A stretch of DNA of 64,000 bases, taken from NCBI RefSeq assembly GCF_037975245.1, contig NC_092571.1, positions 10,363,917-10,427,916 on the forward strand, read 5' to 3'. This DNA is from Apostichopus japonicus (taxonomy: Eukaryota; Echinodermata; Holothuroidea; Aspidochirotida; Stichopodidae). The notes below the pieces were generated by a model that was not told the DNA's origin, searched no databases, and saw only the letters and a list, made by a program, of their open reading frames with translations. Shown here piece after piece: positions 36,239 through 49,650 of this stretch. Numbering within the stretch: position 1 is the stretch's first letter; every line of letters starts with the position of its first letter. The position numbers were made by a program, and so were the translations under genes.

Positions 36239-38328
36239 TTTGGTGGCTGCTGAGTGAAGATATCTCATGATTGATGATAATTTATCAGAATTGATGTGGA
36301 ACCATATTTAAAATTCAGCCCTGAATAAAGAGAGCAAGGGATAATTTGTGGTATAGCCAAAATGCTTCACAAGATGGTCGACATGCTACACAAACCAAAA
36401 GATACATATCAAATTATTAAACTTTGTAAATTAGAACATGGAACAATAAAGAAAACAATCGCAGCTGACATTATACATAAAACCCCAAGCTGAAAGGTCA
36501 CTTTCTTTAAAAGCATATTATATAACAGATATATCTCATGTTGACATTCAAATTAGAATTAAAAAACCCCCACATAATACATGCATAGAGTAGCACCTTG
36601 TACATGCACTTGTCCAGAATGACCTTTAAACAGACAAATAGACAACAAGTAGGGTCATAGGTCAACTATATGTATGACTTGAGTAGCGAATCAAAGACGT
36701 GACTACTGCCACCACATGTTAGTGATGTTTTTAGCTTGCTTGGTACTAAAGCAATTCTCTGCCATGTTTGACTACAGGTGCTTATGAAGACTATTGATCA
36801 GGTACGATATTAGATGCCGTCCCTGCTTTTCATTTTACCAAGATTTTATTTATTTTATTATTTAGGATGAAACAAATGTGCCATAGCGTATGGTCTTGTT
36901 TGTTTAATGAGAATATCATTTAATTAATGGAAATAGTAATTACCTGTAAAGTCTCATTCCTGATGCTACTTGGAAGGCATATTATTTTGTATAACAAAAC
37001 CACCGATTGAAGGAGATGTTTTGTTTTTGTCCCTTGTGCATATTTAAACCATACATTCCACAATCTCAGGAGCACACGTGGGATGAATTTATGTTCAGTC
37101 ATGATGAAGATTTGGCGAGGTTTTGTCCGTGATAACCATATGATGGATGAAATATTCTTTATATGGTTATATACCACTAAAATATAACACTGTTGGTCAT
37201 ATCACATTTGTAGTTATGTTCATAATTCCACCAGGCATTTCATGAACAAACAATGATTCTAAAGAAGAATGTTTGTTGATTGATAGATTATGCAAATTTT
37301 TTCATCCTAAAGGGTTAGATTTTTTCCATAAAGAAACCATTTGCAAAATTGATAATTAAAAAATGATACTATCGTAGAAAAGCATAACTATTCTTGAAAA
37401 TGGAAAGTTGCATGGATTTCAATCAACATGTAGCTCTGATTGCCTCACTGCAGAAATTGAAAGAATTTACACTTCATTGTTAATCTCTGATATCCCAGTA
37501 TTTGTATCACCTTTGTGAATTGCTAAAATTACCAAGAGAAGAAACTTCAGAATTGTGCAAGTTACATAACTCAATTGTTGTTTGTTGCCTAGTACCAACT
37601 ACAGTTACCATGTTGTCTCTGTTAAAAAAGTAGAATTGCATATCTCATTTTCATGCGGTATTGTGTAATTGCTGTCAGTTTGGGTTGCATGTGATGCCTG
37701 ATTTTAATTGACTCTAAACTAAAATGTAAGTTGAATGATATACCAAGTTGTGCTTTTACGTTGTTCTATCGAAAGGGCATTAGGGATGCTTTACAAACAC
37801 TTTATGTCTTTTATCAACTAACCTTTAGGGAGCAGAAAGGCGAAACTCGAGGGAATTAGGAAGAGAGGGCAGCATATAATGTTCTATGGCACATCAATAC
37901 AACAAATGGTTACATTGTTTATTCAGCTTCTGATTTACAATGCATGATTCTATGAGGACATTAAAGTTGACTTTGAATGTAAGAGTGGGGTGGGGTAGTG
38001 AGTGCTTTTTGTCTTATCATTCATTCATATTGGTATTTTACTCTGAAGCCAAACAGAAGATGGGAAAAGATGTTTCAGGTTTATCAAGTTTCCTCTCAGT
38101 ATAAGTCGATGATTCAAATGTCTCCGCTGAAATTGCTGTATTCCCACTCTCAGCTTAATTCTTTAGTATATCACACCGTGATGTCTGTGTACATTGAAAC
38201 CATGTGCGTAAAACTGTCTGTCTGTGATACTCTTAACTTTGTAAAAGGTGCAGTTTCACAATCCATTTTAACTTGAAGCATCATTGCATTATTTACAAGT
38301 CAAACGCAAGATGACTTATTGTGTCACT

Positions 38329-38661
38329 CAGGGGGGTAGGAAGCTTCCAAAAAGTAGGGGGGGGGTTCACAACATCAGAGGTTGCACTTTCTCATTCCAC
38401 AACCACCATTCGTTATGCTATAAACCGATACACACCGGCAATATCACTCAAATATATTTATGATGTGTTAGTATGCTATCAATACCATTATGGTGTACGT
38501 GAATAATTAAAATAAAATATTAAAATTAACAAAGGCTTAAGATACCCAAAAGACAGTTCTTCATCAAAGGGGCACATTTTACTTGGCAGAAGGGCACATT
38601 TGCTATCTTGGAAAAATAGTGAGGGAGGGGGGCATGCCCCCCCCCCGGCTCCTACCCCCTG
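38329..38661. mobile_element. hAT-like MITE with exact 8-bp target duplication GTGTCACT
   Basis: Ends caggggggtaggaagc and ggctcctaccccctg are imperfect inverted repeats. gtgtcact occurs at 38321-38328 and again at 38662-38669. A G-run follows the left end (38357-38365) and a C-run precedes the right end (38638-38647). 333 bp, no coding capacity. Confidence 0.9.
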
Positions 38662-39309
38662 GTGTCACTTACACTAATACAAAAATGGATGGATAAATTA
38701 ATCACAAAGCAAACCTACAGTAGTGAATACATTCTTCTTGTTTTGGAAGAAGGAAACTTTCTCCCGATATTTTTTCAAATAGGCGGTAGTTAGTCTGCTA
38801 AATAAAGTACAAAATTGTCTAACACAAGCAAAGAGATGACATATTTTCATTTTGAACATTAATAAAATGTGGAACATCATGTCTGTTTACATTTCACATT
38901 AAAAACATCTTAAAAATCTCTAACAAAGATACAATTGACCAATTATTCATATTAACGGATGTATTGCAACATAACGGAAAAACAAGTGCTAGTGTTTATT
39001 TTTTCATTGGATACTCTTGCTGATGTTGGCTGAAATATTTAAAGCATTTCCTAAAGGGGTATTTTGTTTATTTAATAGTTGTCTGCAAGAAATGCGCCTC
39101 TTTCAAATATGAAAAGCTTTTTTCCTAAATCCTGATGTAATCAAATATCACAAATAGTGTCTGCTATAATAATGCAAGAAATCAGTCCATGATACAAAAT
39201 GTGTACAACTACGTAATGTTAGCTAGCAAGGGGTCTTTTTAACCGAGCAGAAGATTTGTACATATTGTGAATTCTCTCTGCTCTCTGGGAAATTTCATTG
39301 GCAAGAAAA

Positions 39310-39585
39310 TATTGATGCTGCTTTAAAATTTGGTTTGTTAAAGCAACCAATTTTCTTTGAATAAGCGAAGCTGTGCCTTGTGATAATCCCTTTGCTGGGC
39401 AGCTTATTAACTTAACTTTTGGTTTGATGAAGCAGCAATTTGCTTTGAATAAGCGTAGCTTTGCCATGTGATAATCCCTTTCCTGGGCAGCTTATTAACT
39501 TTAATTTTGTTTTTTGAGGCAGCAATTTGCTATGAATAAGCGGAGCTTTTCCATGTCATATTTCCTGGGCAGCTTATCAGCTTTG
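39310..39585. repeat. three tandem units of about 88 bp
   Basis: Units share gcaatttgctttgaataagc g-agct, then gtgataatccctt-ctgggca and gcttattaac. gaataagcg begins near 39358, 39447 and 39534. Confidence 0.88.
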
Positions 39586-41271
39586 CATCTCGATATTCAT
39601 TTCAGATGAGGGCGAAACATTTGTTGGTGTTCACTGGGGCTGGATGTGATTATTACCATTGTAGCAAAAAGTGAATTGGATGGAACAGTAAATTAAAATA
39701 GGAACTGTGGCTACCTTTGTGTGGCAATATCAGGAAGATATCTAACTTTTATTAAATACTGTCAGATTTTGATCAGCTCTGGATACCTTTGGTAAACATG
39801 GCATGAATTTCTGAAGTGGTGTTTAACTTTTCTACTGCAGCAATACCAAGCAGTGTTTGTTATTGGTATTAAACTACGGTTGCCCATATTGACAAAAATG
39901 CAGCTGATGTACTAAGCGTTCCGATTTGAATCAAATTGAAATTGGGACTTATTATTGTAATTTGATGTTTTTGTACCATGCATCTGACTCTTAAATGTTT
40001 ACTCTAGGCAAACTACTATCACTTCAGTGGTTTGCATTCTCTTTGAGAATTGCTATGACGTACCCAGTAGTACCATCATTGAGCTGTACTACAAGCATTG
40101 AGAGGGATAATAACAAAGTTTTGACATTTAAAAACAAAATTTATAATACAGAGTAGCACATTGATCTAAATCAGACCTTAAAACCTTGTTCCATTGTTGA
40201 GATAATAATATTGCAGTTTATTTTTATTAGTGCAATATTCTGGAATGTTATACAAGGACTACACCAACAGTTGTTTTTGTTGTTTTTTCAACCAAAAGTG
40301 AAATGATTAGATAACCATGGAAAAAAAAAAATCTAACTTTGGGAAGGGATGTCTTTTTGTTTTAGTGAGGTGTGACCAAGTGACTTCATAAAAAATTAAA
40401 TATCGATTTCAGTTGCAGGTGTTGGGTCCTGATTTAGTCACTGAAAAAAAGTGGTTTTGTGTATGACATCACAAGTTCTTACTCAATGTAATTTTCCAAT
40501 TTTAATCAATAAATTTCAGAATCTTATGTGTTCCTTTTCATTTGCTATGCATTATATCTGTTTTGAGTTTTACACATGGTTATCCTTTTTTTCTTATAAA
40601 ATTGGTATGATTTATTGAAATATGCATTGCCAGGGGTAAGGAGAGTAGTCTGTTAATATTTGTTCTCATATTTACTGACTGTCTCTGAAGTAACATCTCA
40701 TTTTGTTTGCCTAAGTTGATTCTTTGAGGATTACTACTTGGCCGTATGAGATGAAGGTACAAATTTGATATTAAATACAATTGTCCCTTTACATTGCAAT
40801 GATTTGTTTGGTAATATTTTGCTGTGAGATTCGACTAATAAATTTTAGAAGTATGTCTCTCTCGTAAGAAAATAAGGAAGTTCATGTGAAGTAATATAGA
40901 AATCCATTCTTCTATTCTCTAAAGATCAGTTAAGAGGAGCATACTGTTTACTTTTTCGGAATGTTTTCCTCTGCAAAATTCATATTTCCATGCTGTATAA
41001 CTTAGCAGAGCAAAACCAGAAAGCCAACTGGCTTAGTGATTCCTTGTCAAATTTTGTATGAAAACATTCAGCAATAATACTGCAAACAAGGGTTCTAATT
41101 GTTTTTAAGAACAGTCACGGAAGATATAGCCTTGGCACAAAACCAAACAACGTAACTGATCCACTCTCAGTCCCCTTACATCGAGACACGCTGTATGACA
41201 ATATTACAGTAAATGTGCATCACGAGTCCCTTGGAGAACAGATACTAAACATGATCTTAGCTTAAAGGCAT

Positions 41272-41622
41272 AGAAGACTCGCCCCAAACAGCGTGCCGCC
41301 ATCTTTAAAAAGTTAAATTTCCGTTGCTTGCAAGTGAAATCTTTCTCTTGTCGCTACAAAATGCAGACAACGTGATACCTTGTTTTCTTTAGCTGGACCT
41401 GAGATGTCCATAGCTGCTATGTACACTGTGTTGTGGATATTGACCGTAGCTGCATGTTCTGACTGTACACTAGTGTCTAATTACCGATGGTAGCAAGCTG
41501 TGCATGTGTATTTTCTGGGATCGATGGTGGTGTCTAACACTTCTGTTACATCTCATTCGAAAATAAGTCAGATTACCGGCATTAGACGTTTCTTTTTGCG
41601 CAAGTCTTCACACCCTTTTTAA
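41272..41622 (+). mobile_element. TTAA-flanked MITE, copy 2
   Basis: Same family and orientation as 26029-26397: ttaaaggcatagaagactcg ccc at the left, gcgcaagtcttcacaccc then ttttttaa at the right. Several short internal deletions (351 bp). Confidence 0.87.
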
Positions 41623-41754
41623 AGGCCACGAAGCTTTCTAAGTGATGACCATTACTAATTTCAAGTTAGCAGTAGGCCTATGGTCCTTGCATTGCAGTGG
41701 ACTTGCCTTTTAAGTACTAACTTCATCCATGTAAGGTTTACTTTTGTGTCATCA

Positions 41755-42135
41755 GGTTGACAAGGTTTTCAGACTTTGACCTCTGTTGAGCTCCACCAAC
41801 CTCAACCTTGTTCTGGTATGCACAAAGCAGGATCTATATACAAAAGTGTGAAGTTCAAACCAAGATGTAAATTGGAGTTATCTTCACAAGGTTTTCAGAC
41901 TTTGACCTCTGTTGACTCCACAAGTTTCTTGTATTACTTGCAGGGATTTGATTATCATCTATGGACTGCAACCAACATGTGTTAACAGGGTTTTCAGACT
42001 GATAGTTGTTGTCTTCAAACGACCTTTGACCTCCACCAATAGGATTCTTGTACTCACCATAGGAGGATCTACATACTAAGTATGAACTAGAAGATGTACT
42101 TTTTGAGTAATCGTGTTTACATTTTCAGACACTGA
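41755..42135. repeat. degenerate direct repeats
   Basis: caaggttttcagactttgac ctctgttga occurs near 41761 and 41887; shorter ttttcagac copies follow near 41990 and 42122. Spacing about 100-135 bp. Confidence 0.7.
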
Positions 42136-42839
42136 CTTCAGTACAGAGAAGATAGGTCTTGTATCCAAAAAAGATGGAACCATGTACCAAGCTCATCCAC
42201 TAATCAGGGCTTCTCACACCTCCACAGATAACATCGCGTAGATTCCGTTTGCCCTCGACAAGATATAAACGTTTCAAGGTCCCTTTATTTTAGATGTTCA
42301 ATTTCATTTGTTAAGATGTAATCAAGTTTAGTTACAAGTGCCAAAGGATATAAATGAATGATGGTTTTGGTTGAACAACTGCTGTAGTAGTAAAGTAACC
42401 CAAGTGTTGTTAGAATGCCCTTTATCTTTATGAAGTTCGTAAACCTGCGATCGAAGCTTAAAGCAATCCATGTTTCCACACATAAAACTGCTTTAAATTT
42501 GTTTAACTGGAATAAAGGATTCATAGGTCTGAATTTGCTATCTTGTTTAAATGGGATTTTATATGATTTGTAGGCAGTCAATGGCTTTGAATTATTTGGA
42601 TTTGGTCAATTGGGTCAAATGAACAAAAATATAGTGAAACCAGGAAATGAAAACGTTTCAGTGGTTCCGATACCTCATGATATTCGTGGTGTGGTATGCA
42701 ATACATGTTAGTATTCATGCATTCAACTTGTGCACACTTAAATGAAGAGGATCATGTATTGACTGATGTGGCAACATATAAAGGGGGGTACCAGGAATAG
42801 TTATCGTAATATAGTATAAAAACATATAGGGCCTACATT

Positions 42840-43935
42840 CATGAATATTAATGAGGTCAACATTTTATGATCTCATAAGCATGTATCTATATATTTACAT
42901 TGCATGCTGCAAGTAGGCTTACATGTGTAAATCTAATGAATTTCAGAAATATCTGATTAAGAATTGTATGTTCACTGATTAATTCATGATATGCACACTA
43001 GCACAACATGGTTGATTGTATGAATGTAGTGTGTCAAATTTAATATGCCAAGGATGAAAACCATACAACATTTGGTTCTTGTCCTGTGTTTAAAGGCATT
43101 TCTTGCAATTTGATGAATATTAATGACAAAAAAGTCAAAAAATACTTGTTATGCACCAACATTACCATACCAGCATGAACCAACTTTATGTTGAGCCCCA
43201 ACCACTCATTTATATTCATGAGATGAGAACCAAGAACAATAGGGCACATCTACTCATCATGGGACATCTATCTACCCTTTATTGATTCAACTAGTATTTG
43301 TAGAGATATCATGTTTACAAGCTGTTTCTGACAATTTCCCATTACACCTCACCCACTCATGAATATCAATGAGGTAAAAATTATTTTGCAAAGAACTTAG
43401 TATACATAGTTACATCACTATACCAACAATGAACTAAATCAGACATATGGTTGAAGAGACATTTTAATAATGTTAAGCCCTGCCCACTCATTGATATTCA
43501 AGAGATGGGAACCAAAACCAATAAGGCACATCTACGCATCATGGGACATCTATACCTACCAAGTACAGTATGTCATTGATTCAACTTGTGTTTGAGATAT
43601 CATGTTTACAAGCTTTTTTGATGATTTCCCATGAAGCACCATCCACTCTTGAATATAAGTGAGGTACAATTGTTGTTTTGCAGAGAACATGTTCTCACTA
43701 TGTAGTTACATCACCATACCAAATATGAACTATATCGGACATACAGTAAAAGAGACATTGACATTTTAAGAATTTCACGTTAAGCCCCGCCAGCTCATTA
43801 ATATTCAAGAGATGGGAACCTACATACATTTGGGAACACCTACACGTCATGAGGCATCTACCTACCAAGTAAAACATTGATTCAACTTGTGGTTGTTGAG
43901 ATATTTTTGCAAGCTATTTGTCACATACACACATG
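42840..43935. repeat. large tandem units of about 255-295 bp, about 3 copies
   Basis: Each unit holds agttacatcac-ataccaa, aatgaact, gttaagccc-gcc-ctcatt, attcaagagatgggaacc, aca-cta-catcatgggacat, attgattcaacttgt and gagatatcatgtttacaagc, in the same order. Anchor accataccagcatgaac-type words lie near 43163, 43418 and 43711. Confidence 0.85.
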
Positions 43936-44725
43936 CTAACATAATAATTATTGCAAAAGTTACTGAGCCTTCTGACATCGTAACTTCCCTTCGGACATCG
44001 TAACTTAAAAGTTACCTAAGTTTGTGTGAAATGGGTCAGATTAACAGGACTGTTGTACGTCAGTGTGAGTTAACATATTCTAAACTTGCACATATGATGT
44101 CATCACAGCTAATGGTGTGAACTTATTACAATGGATGGAATGTTGTACATTAAAAACATAACATAAACACTGTGATGTTTATCTGCAAAAATAGAATATT
44201 TATTGTATTATTGCTGTTTAACAAACATGTTTACAGAATGTGGCAAGACATAGCTGGACCAAAGATAATCATTACAGTCACAAATATCAGTTATTGGTAA
44301 ATGAGGCAATAAGTTACCATTTCTCATTGCAATGCATTCTTCCAACTGATCAAATATAGTATAATAACCTTGTTTGCTAACAGAATCCTTATAAAAAAGA
44401 AGCACAGTTTTATATTTACTAACTCAATTCCTTCTGAACATTACAAGTAAATTATATTTTCAAATATTAACATGGCAATGACATTCAACTTATGAGAATA
44501 ATAAGTTGTATCAAGGGTATTCAGTAATTGCAGTACATTTATTACCTATGGATATATTGTTGTCTTTACTCTTGTAACAGTGGAGTGGTTTTGAAATGAA
44601 AACGTGTCATTCCAGTTTTACATTGATGACTCAATAATCAAGTTTTGGACTAAAGACAATACCTTTACCACCCATGATATTAAAAGATGGCTTAAATAGG
44701 GAAAATACAAACTGTCATCAATAAT

Positions 44726-45095
44726 CATAAGCGTAGGAGCCCAATTTGATTTGGGGGGGGGGGGGGGCTGTAACTACTTGCCCGAAAAATATAACCAAAA
44801 CGTTCAACATTTTAATGTGCATATCATATAGGCATGCATCGGTTATTACATTACATGCCAATAACATACAATCATTTGCTGTGTTATTACCCTTCCATAT
44901 TGGTTATAATTATTGGGGAAGTTGTTACAATAATCATGATAATAATATCAGTCTAACCATTGAAAAGCACATTGCAAATTATTTTGTAGTATATGCCCGA
45001 ATAATTCTCAGCATATTGCCCAAATTTTCACAATAAATATTGGTTGGGGGGCTTCAGCCCCCCCCCCCCCCAGCCCCCCACCTCCTACGCCTATG
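44726..45095. mobile_element. hAT-like MITE with exact 8-bp target duplication TCAATAAT
   Basis: Ends cataagcgtaggag and ctcctacgcctatg are inverted repeats with one mismatch. tcaataat lies at 44718-44725 and 45096-45103. A run of about 16 G follows the left end and long C-runs precede the right end. 370 bp, no coding capacity. Confidence 0.9.
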
Positions 45096-45949
45096 TCAAT
45101 AATTACTGAAACAAAAAGTGGCATATTACTGTGATATTTCCAACTAAGTCTGATGAGTTTGATACAGAATAGTGTAACTGGATGAAGATGCAAATGTTTG
45201 TGTCAAAGTTTAAAATGGTGCTCCCCCCCCCCCCCCAAAAAAAAAAAAAACTTTGTCCTTTAATATGGTAAACTGCATTGAGCTACTGTAACTTGAATGG
45301 TTTACCTTGAATCCTTGGTACAGTATTTCAGTCCGTTTGATTCTACTGATCTAAATTTGATGTAACCAAACAAATACTAAACACACCACAACTAATTATG
45401 AGTAATTAATATGGTTTGCCACAGAGGGTTATTACTCTCCATAACTATATATATATATTAATATAATACTTTCAGGGTTGACCTAGTCATGACAACTACC
45501 AGGAGTGATGACCAAGCTGAAATTAATACTAAGCAAGGCTTTTCTTTCCCAAAATCTGACATGTAAAATGAAACCCTGCAGGAATTTGCCAATTTGGGTC
45601 ATCATTGATAAACTATGAAGAAATCTTTTTCAGCGACTATCAGATTATTATATTAACAGAAAGGTTTTAAACATGATGACGTTTAAGTTAGCATGTCAAA
45701 TCGTGTGAGTTAAAGTAACATCCAAAAATATTGTCCCTGAAATTTTGCATAAAGTCAATGTGAAAGTTCTTAACAAAGAATTAAAAAAAATATAAAAAAA
45801 ATACAGAAGAAGATGGAGAAGAAAAAACATGCAAGTAGAGACTAAGTGAAGAAAGTAAGAAGACCAAAACACTGCTGGAAGATGCAACAAGTCTTAACCA
45901 GATGGAGGACTTTCACACACTTGGCTACTGTACTTGCCTTATAAGGAAA

Positions 45950-46317
45950 TTAAAGGGTGTGAAGACTCGCGCAAAAAGAAACGTCTAATGCCGGTAATCT
46001 GACCTAGTTTGGAATGAGGTGTAACAGAAGTGTTAGACACCACCCATCGATCCCAGAAAATACACACACAGCTTGCTACCATCAGTAATTAGACACTAGT
46101 GTACAGTCAATACATACAGCTACGTCAATACCCACAGCACAGTGTACACACGAAACAGCGAAGGACATCTCAGGTCCCGCTAAAGGTAACAAGGTATCAT
46201 GTTTCATTACTGTCTGCATTTTGTAGCGACACGAACAAAACGTCACTTGCAAACAACGGAAAGTTAACTTTTTCAGATGGCCGCACGCGGTTTGGGGCGA
46301 GTCTTCAAAGTCTTTAA
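45950..46317 (-). mobile_element. TTAA-flanked MITE, copy 3
   Basis: Inverted relative to copies 1 and 2: ttaaagggtgtgaagactcg cgc at left, cgagtcttcaaagtctttaa at right, TTAA on both sides. 368 bp. Confidence 0.88.
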
Positions 46318-47288
46318 AAGGCAACATTCAAGTAACCAATTTTGCTACTCTTCTGTAAGCACGTTTCTTCCACATATCTGAAGGGAGCTGTTTCAATCTT
46401 TAAGAATTTTGTTAAAGAGGGTTTGTTTTGACATAAATGTCACATTAATTGTCAAACTAAATAAGTTACTTGAAATGATAACCATCAGACCTTTGGCTGA
46501 GGTCTTCTGATGGACAAAGGTTAAAAATATGCGCAGTAAAATAAATTTCATGTTTTACTGGTCTTGCTTTTTCTTATCGCATATTGTGCCATATAGCAAA
46601 ATCTGAATCAAACTTTCAAAGCTGTAAGGGATTGATTTGATCAGAATTTTTTAACAGAGATAGCACTTTGAAGACTCTCATTTTAGCATCATTCCGTTTA
46701 CCTCAAATGATCTTTGATGACACCAACAAACAATAATTTGGATCATCCTTGCACTTGTTAAATTGGGACACAAACTAATTATGATAATCTGTCAACATCA
46801 CCCTTCTTGAGATATCATGTTCTCACATTAGGGTTGTGATGGTACAGTATGTCCATGCATGTCAGCTTGGGATCACAACTGCTAGATCTCATACCACAGA
46901 CAGTAATGAGGTAAGTCCAATTTGCCGGTATGTGACAGATAATTCTGTTGAAGGTGATGTACTTCAAAATAAGTAGATATAGACTGTTCCTGGATGTACA
47001 CAAACATAATGACAGCTTAGAAACATTGCCAGTTTAACTCTCAGTACCAAGATATTTTCTCAGCTTCTAACAGGTATATTTGCAATGTAATCATGTTGTA
47101 ATTGTTATTCACCTGACATTCTGTTAAGTTACAAATCATCTCACAAAACCCAAACAGTATTAACCTGATGGTAGCTTCATATGACTTGCTCATGTGTAGA
47201 ATACATGCAAGGTTCATTTCTGTTGCAAGCTTGGGTCATTCCAAGGTTCTAGAATCCTAGCAGTACACTTCTCATCACAGGTGCCCCC

Positions 47289-48305
47289 CTAAGGCACACC
47301 CTGTACCCGCTCGCAGCACTCCGAGGGTAATTTATTCCAGTTGTAAACATAAGACTGTCTGAGTTGTTGTTCACTTTCACACATCTTACCAGTACTTTGC
47401 AGATGCTGCCATTTATTTCTAAGGCTCTCTATGCTCTGTTTATGAGAGATGATATACACATTCCGACAGCCTCGTGATTTGTACTCGGTGTCGAACCTGG
47501 GGTCGTGCTCCCTGGTGACATCGACCGGAGCCAGCCATGAGCCCAAGGAGACGTCTTCGGCATGGTGAAGTTTGAGGTACGGAGCATTCCTGGCGACAAA
47601 GTGAACAAGATCCGATGAGATGACGTACCCTCCTCCAAGAGCATAGGGTATGTATCTATCGCAGAGGACCCAGTCAGCTTCACCATACTTGCCATTTCTA
47701 TGGACATGCGCCCGGCCATCAAAGAATCCCCAGTATAACTTGACCTTACTCTTGCTTTCGAGTTCTCTCTGGAGTACATCCAGTCTCACAAAGGAATCGT
47801 CGTCCACTTTAAGCATGTAATCAAATTCAACGTTACTGTCGGCCCATACCATCATTTCCAGAACTTTACGGGTTAGACTCTTGAAAGCGTCTTCGACGTT
47901 GGTCAAGTATAAGAGATCTTTAAACTTGTCGTTCTCTTTCTTTAACTCTGCAAATTCCTTTTCAGTGACTTTCGCCGTTCCTAAGACAAATCTGATCATG
48001 ACATCTTTATTTTGCTTCTGTAGCCAATTGTTTCGTAACTCTTCCCTCCTGGTCAGGAGAGGCGGGGCAGAGAGAATAAATACAACGAGAGATGCTTTGT
48101 ATTTCTTATGGACAATGGCTGAATCATCCCGGCTAAATATGTCGGCACTTTGATGGTCATTGCCACCGGCACATTGACCACCGGAAGGATTGCATCTCGC
48201 CAGGTACAGGAAGATTGCAATGAAAGACAGGCCTGGGATGATGATGAGAAATGGGTTTGTGGTTCTGACCATTCTGCCCACCTTTCTTTGGGCTTTGTAG
48301 TTCAT
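47289..48305 (-). CDS. B3GALT6: B3GALT6, beta-1,3-galactosyltransferase 6 (GalT-II)
   Basis: Adds the second galactose of the glycosaminoglycan linker tetrasaccharide (Gal beta-1,3 onto Gal) in the medial Golgi. 338 aa, close to the human 329. The start is the ATG at 48305, two bases after a splice acceptor (ttcttgatag); the ten codons further upstream that stay open are intron. A type II membrane anchor spans about residues 18-36 (PFLIIIPGLSFIAIFLYLA). Glycosyltransferase family 31 motifs follow: RREELRNNW (86-94), the manganese-binding KVDDDSF (166-172), YALGGGYVIS (221-230) and EDVSLGSWLAPVDV (250-263). The coding sequence is intronless, as in human. Stop at 47289-47291; no clear polyadenylation signal seen nearby. 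Confidence 0.94.
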   Translation of the reverse strand: MNYKAQRKVGRMVRTTNPFLIIIPGLSFIAIFLYLARCNPSGGQCAGGNDHQSADIFSRDDSAIVHKKYKASLVVFILSAPPLLTRREELRNNWLQKQNKDVMIRFVLGTAKVTEKEFAELKKENDKFKDLLYLTNVEDAFKSLTRKVLEMMVWADSNVEFDYMLKVDDDSFVRLDVLQRELESKSKVKLYWGFFDGRAHVHRNGKYGEADWVLCDRYIPYALGGGYVISSDLVHFVARNAPYLKLHHAEDVSLGSWLAPVDVTREHDPRFDTEYKSRGCRNVYIISHKQSIESLRNKWQHLQSTGKMCESEQQLRQSYVYNWNKLPSECCERVQGVP

Positions 48306-48307
48306 AC

Positions 48308-49596
48308 CTATCAAGAAGAAGGAAGAGGTAATCATTATTTATTAGAGGTGGTACTGTATGTATGTTACATCAATGTGTTAAATAAACTAAAAACATTCTT
48401 AAACAACAATGTCAGTCTTCAGTATTTCTGCAATTGAAAATAGTGCAACTGTGTACATCGGCAATCTACTGTAGCTCTACAGTAAATTACTGAGCAAAAT
48501 CAGCAAAGTTATTCTTTTGTTAACTATAAAATAAGGACAGTGTGAGGAACTTTAATGGGGGAAGGGTAGGGGGACTTAATTATAAAGTTCTTGTGTCTAG
48601 TCATAAAATTAAAATCTAGCATATAGTACTATAGACATTGTAGCATATTTATTTTGAGTAAATTAAAGGAGATAAAAATGTCGCTCATGATGCTAAAAGT
48701 TGCTTTTAAGATTTACTTTCTTACTCAGTAAAATGAGCCTTCAAATTTTTCTGAACTACTGTATTAAGGAGGGTTAAATGAGACAATTCACAACTGACTG
48801 ACATTACATTTGGCAATAGTCAAATATGTTGCTGCACAGAAATACATCAGGCACAGTGTATCATTCTGGGTAAGTCATGGATGTGTTAATAATGCTGTTT
48901 ACTTCAGCATGCAGTAGGTAAGACATCCCATCCACTGCATTTTATATCGGTTAGACAGCTACTATTAAGCATTCTGAAGATCATCAAATCCTGAATAGCT
49001 TACACATTCAGCATGTTTTAATGAGCTACATGCACTTTGCATACAAATAAGGAAGGGCTTCAATGTACTTTTTCCAAAGGGCTTCTGATTGTGCTGGCCA
49101 TTAATGGCCTGGAAGTCGGATCAAAGTGCTTTGTTTGCAAACTTTGAGCCACTGTAATTACTCTTTGGACAAGATACTGATGAAAGTGTCTTAGTGATGT
49201 AACACTACTGTAACAATGGTTTGCAGCCACACCTAGGCTGTAGTGGCATGCACTGGATTTGAAAGGTAGTGGAGGGAGGTTGGTATGTCTAGCCTGGTTA
49301 GGTTACTAAAATCTAGATTATTGAGGATTACTACTTACTTAATAGTTTCTACAATTTCATACTTCACAATTTAACTCTTTAACAACGTGGCAAGTTCTTC
49401 AAATGCAAACAAGGTAGCAGTGCATAAACTGTAACACAATTGGAGTTGAACAACGTCCGGATATCTGACGTTAGGCTACATTGTGTCCATATTAGTAGCG
49501 ATCAGCTGTTTCTTGTATTATGCTCCACGCAGGCAGTAAACAAACCGGCACTTCAACAAATTCTCGTCCGAATTCTTTAAAGCAAAAACCACTTAC
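48308..49596 (-). other. 5' UTR intron of B3GALT6
   Basis: About 1.3 kb of unique sequence bounded by the donor at 49596 and the acceptor at 48308. Nothing else recognised. Confidence 0.55.
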
Positions 49597-49650
49597 CTGA
49601 TCTAGTGCGGATTGATAATGATGGTACCTTGATCCAAATTTCTGTCACAT
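49597..49650 (-). other. B3GALT6: likely 5' UTR exon of B3GALT6
   Basis: On the minus strand ccgcactagatcag/gtaagt is a strong donor with exon end at 49597. Joined to the acceptor at 48308 it would place two bases (GT) before the B3GALT6 ATG. The 5' limit is unknown. Confidence 0.55.

Larger units (their letters stand above)
35206..47288. other. intergenic region between MEPCE and B3GALT6 (convergent genes)
   Basis: About 12 kb with no gene I can support. It holds the 33-bp array (35926-36238), a hAT MITE (38329-38661), tandem repeats near 39.3, 41.8 and 43 kb, two TTAA MITEs (41272-41622 and 45950-46317) and a second hAT MITE (44726-45095). Open frames here are short and match nothing. Confidence 0.75.

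Noticed and set aside
35926-36268. Open frames with CYGPLNRTVI / CSVKGTVTHYH repeats
   Set aside because: Products of a 33-bp minisatellite.
39219-39467. 82-codon minus-strand open frame
   Set aside because: Lies in an 88-bp tandem repeat and has no recognisable domain.
47429-48153. Other-frame open readings overlapping B3GALT6
   Set aside because: Shadows of the glycosyltransferase frame, which carries all family motifs.
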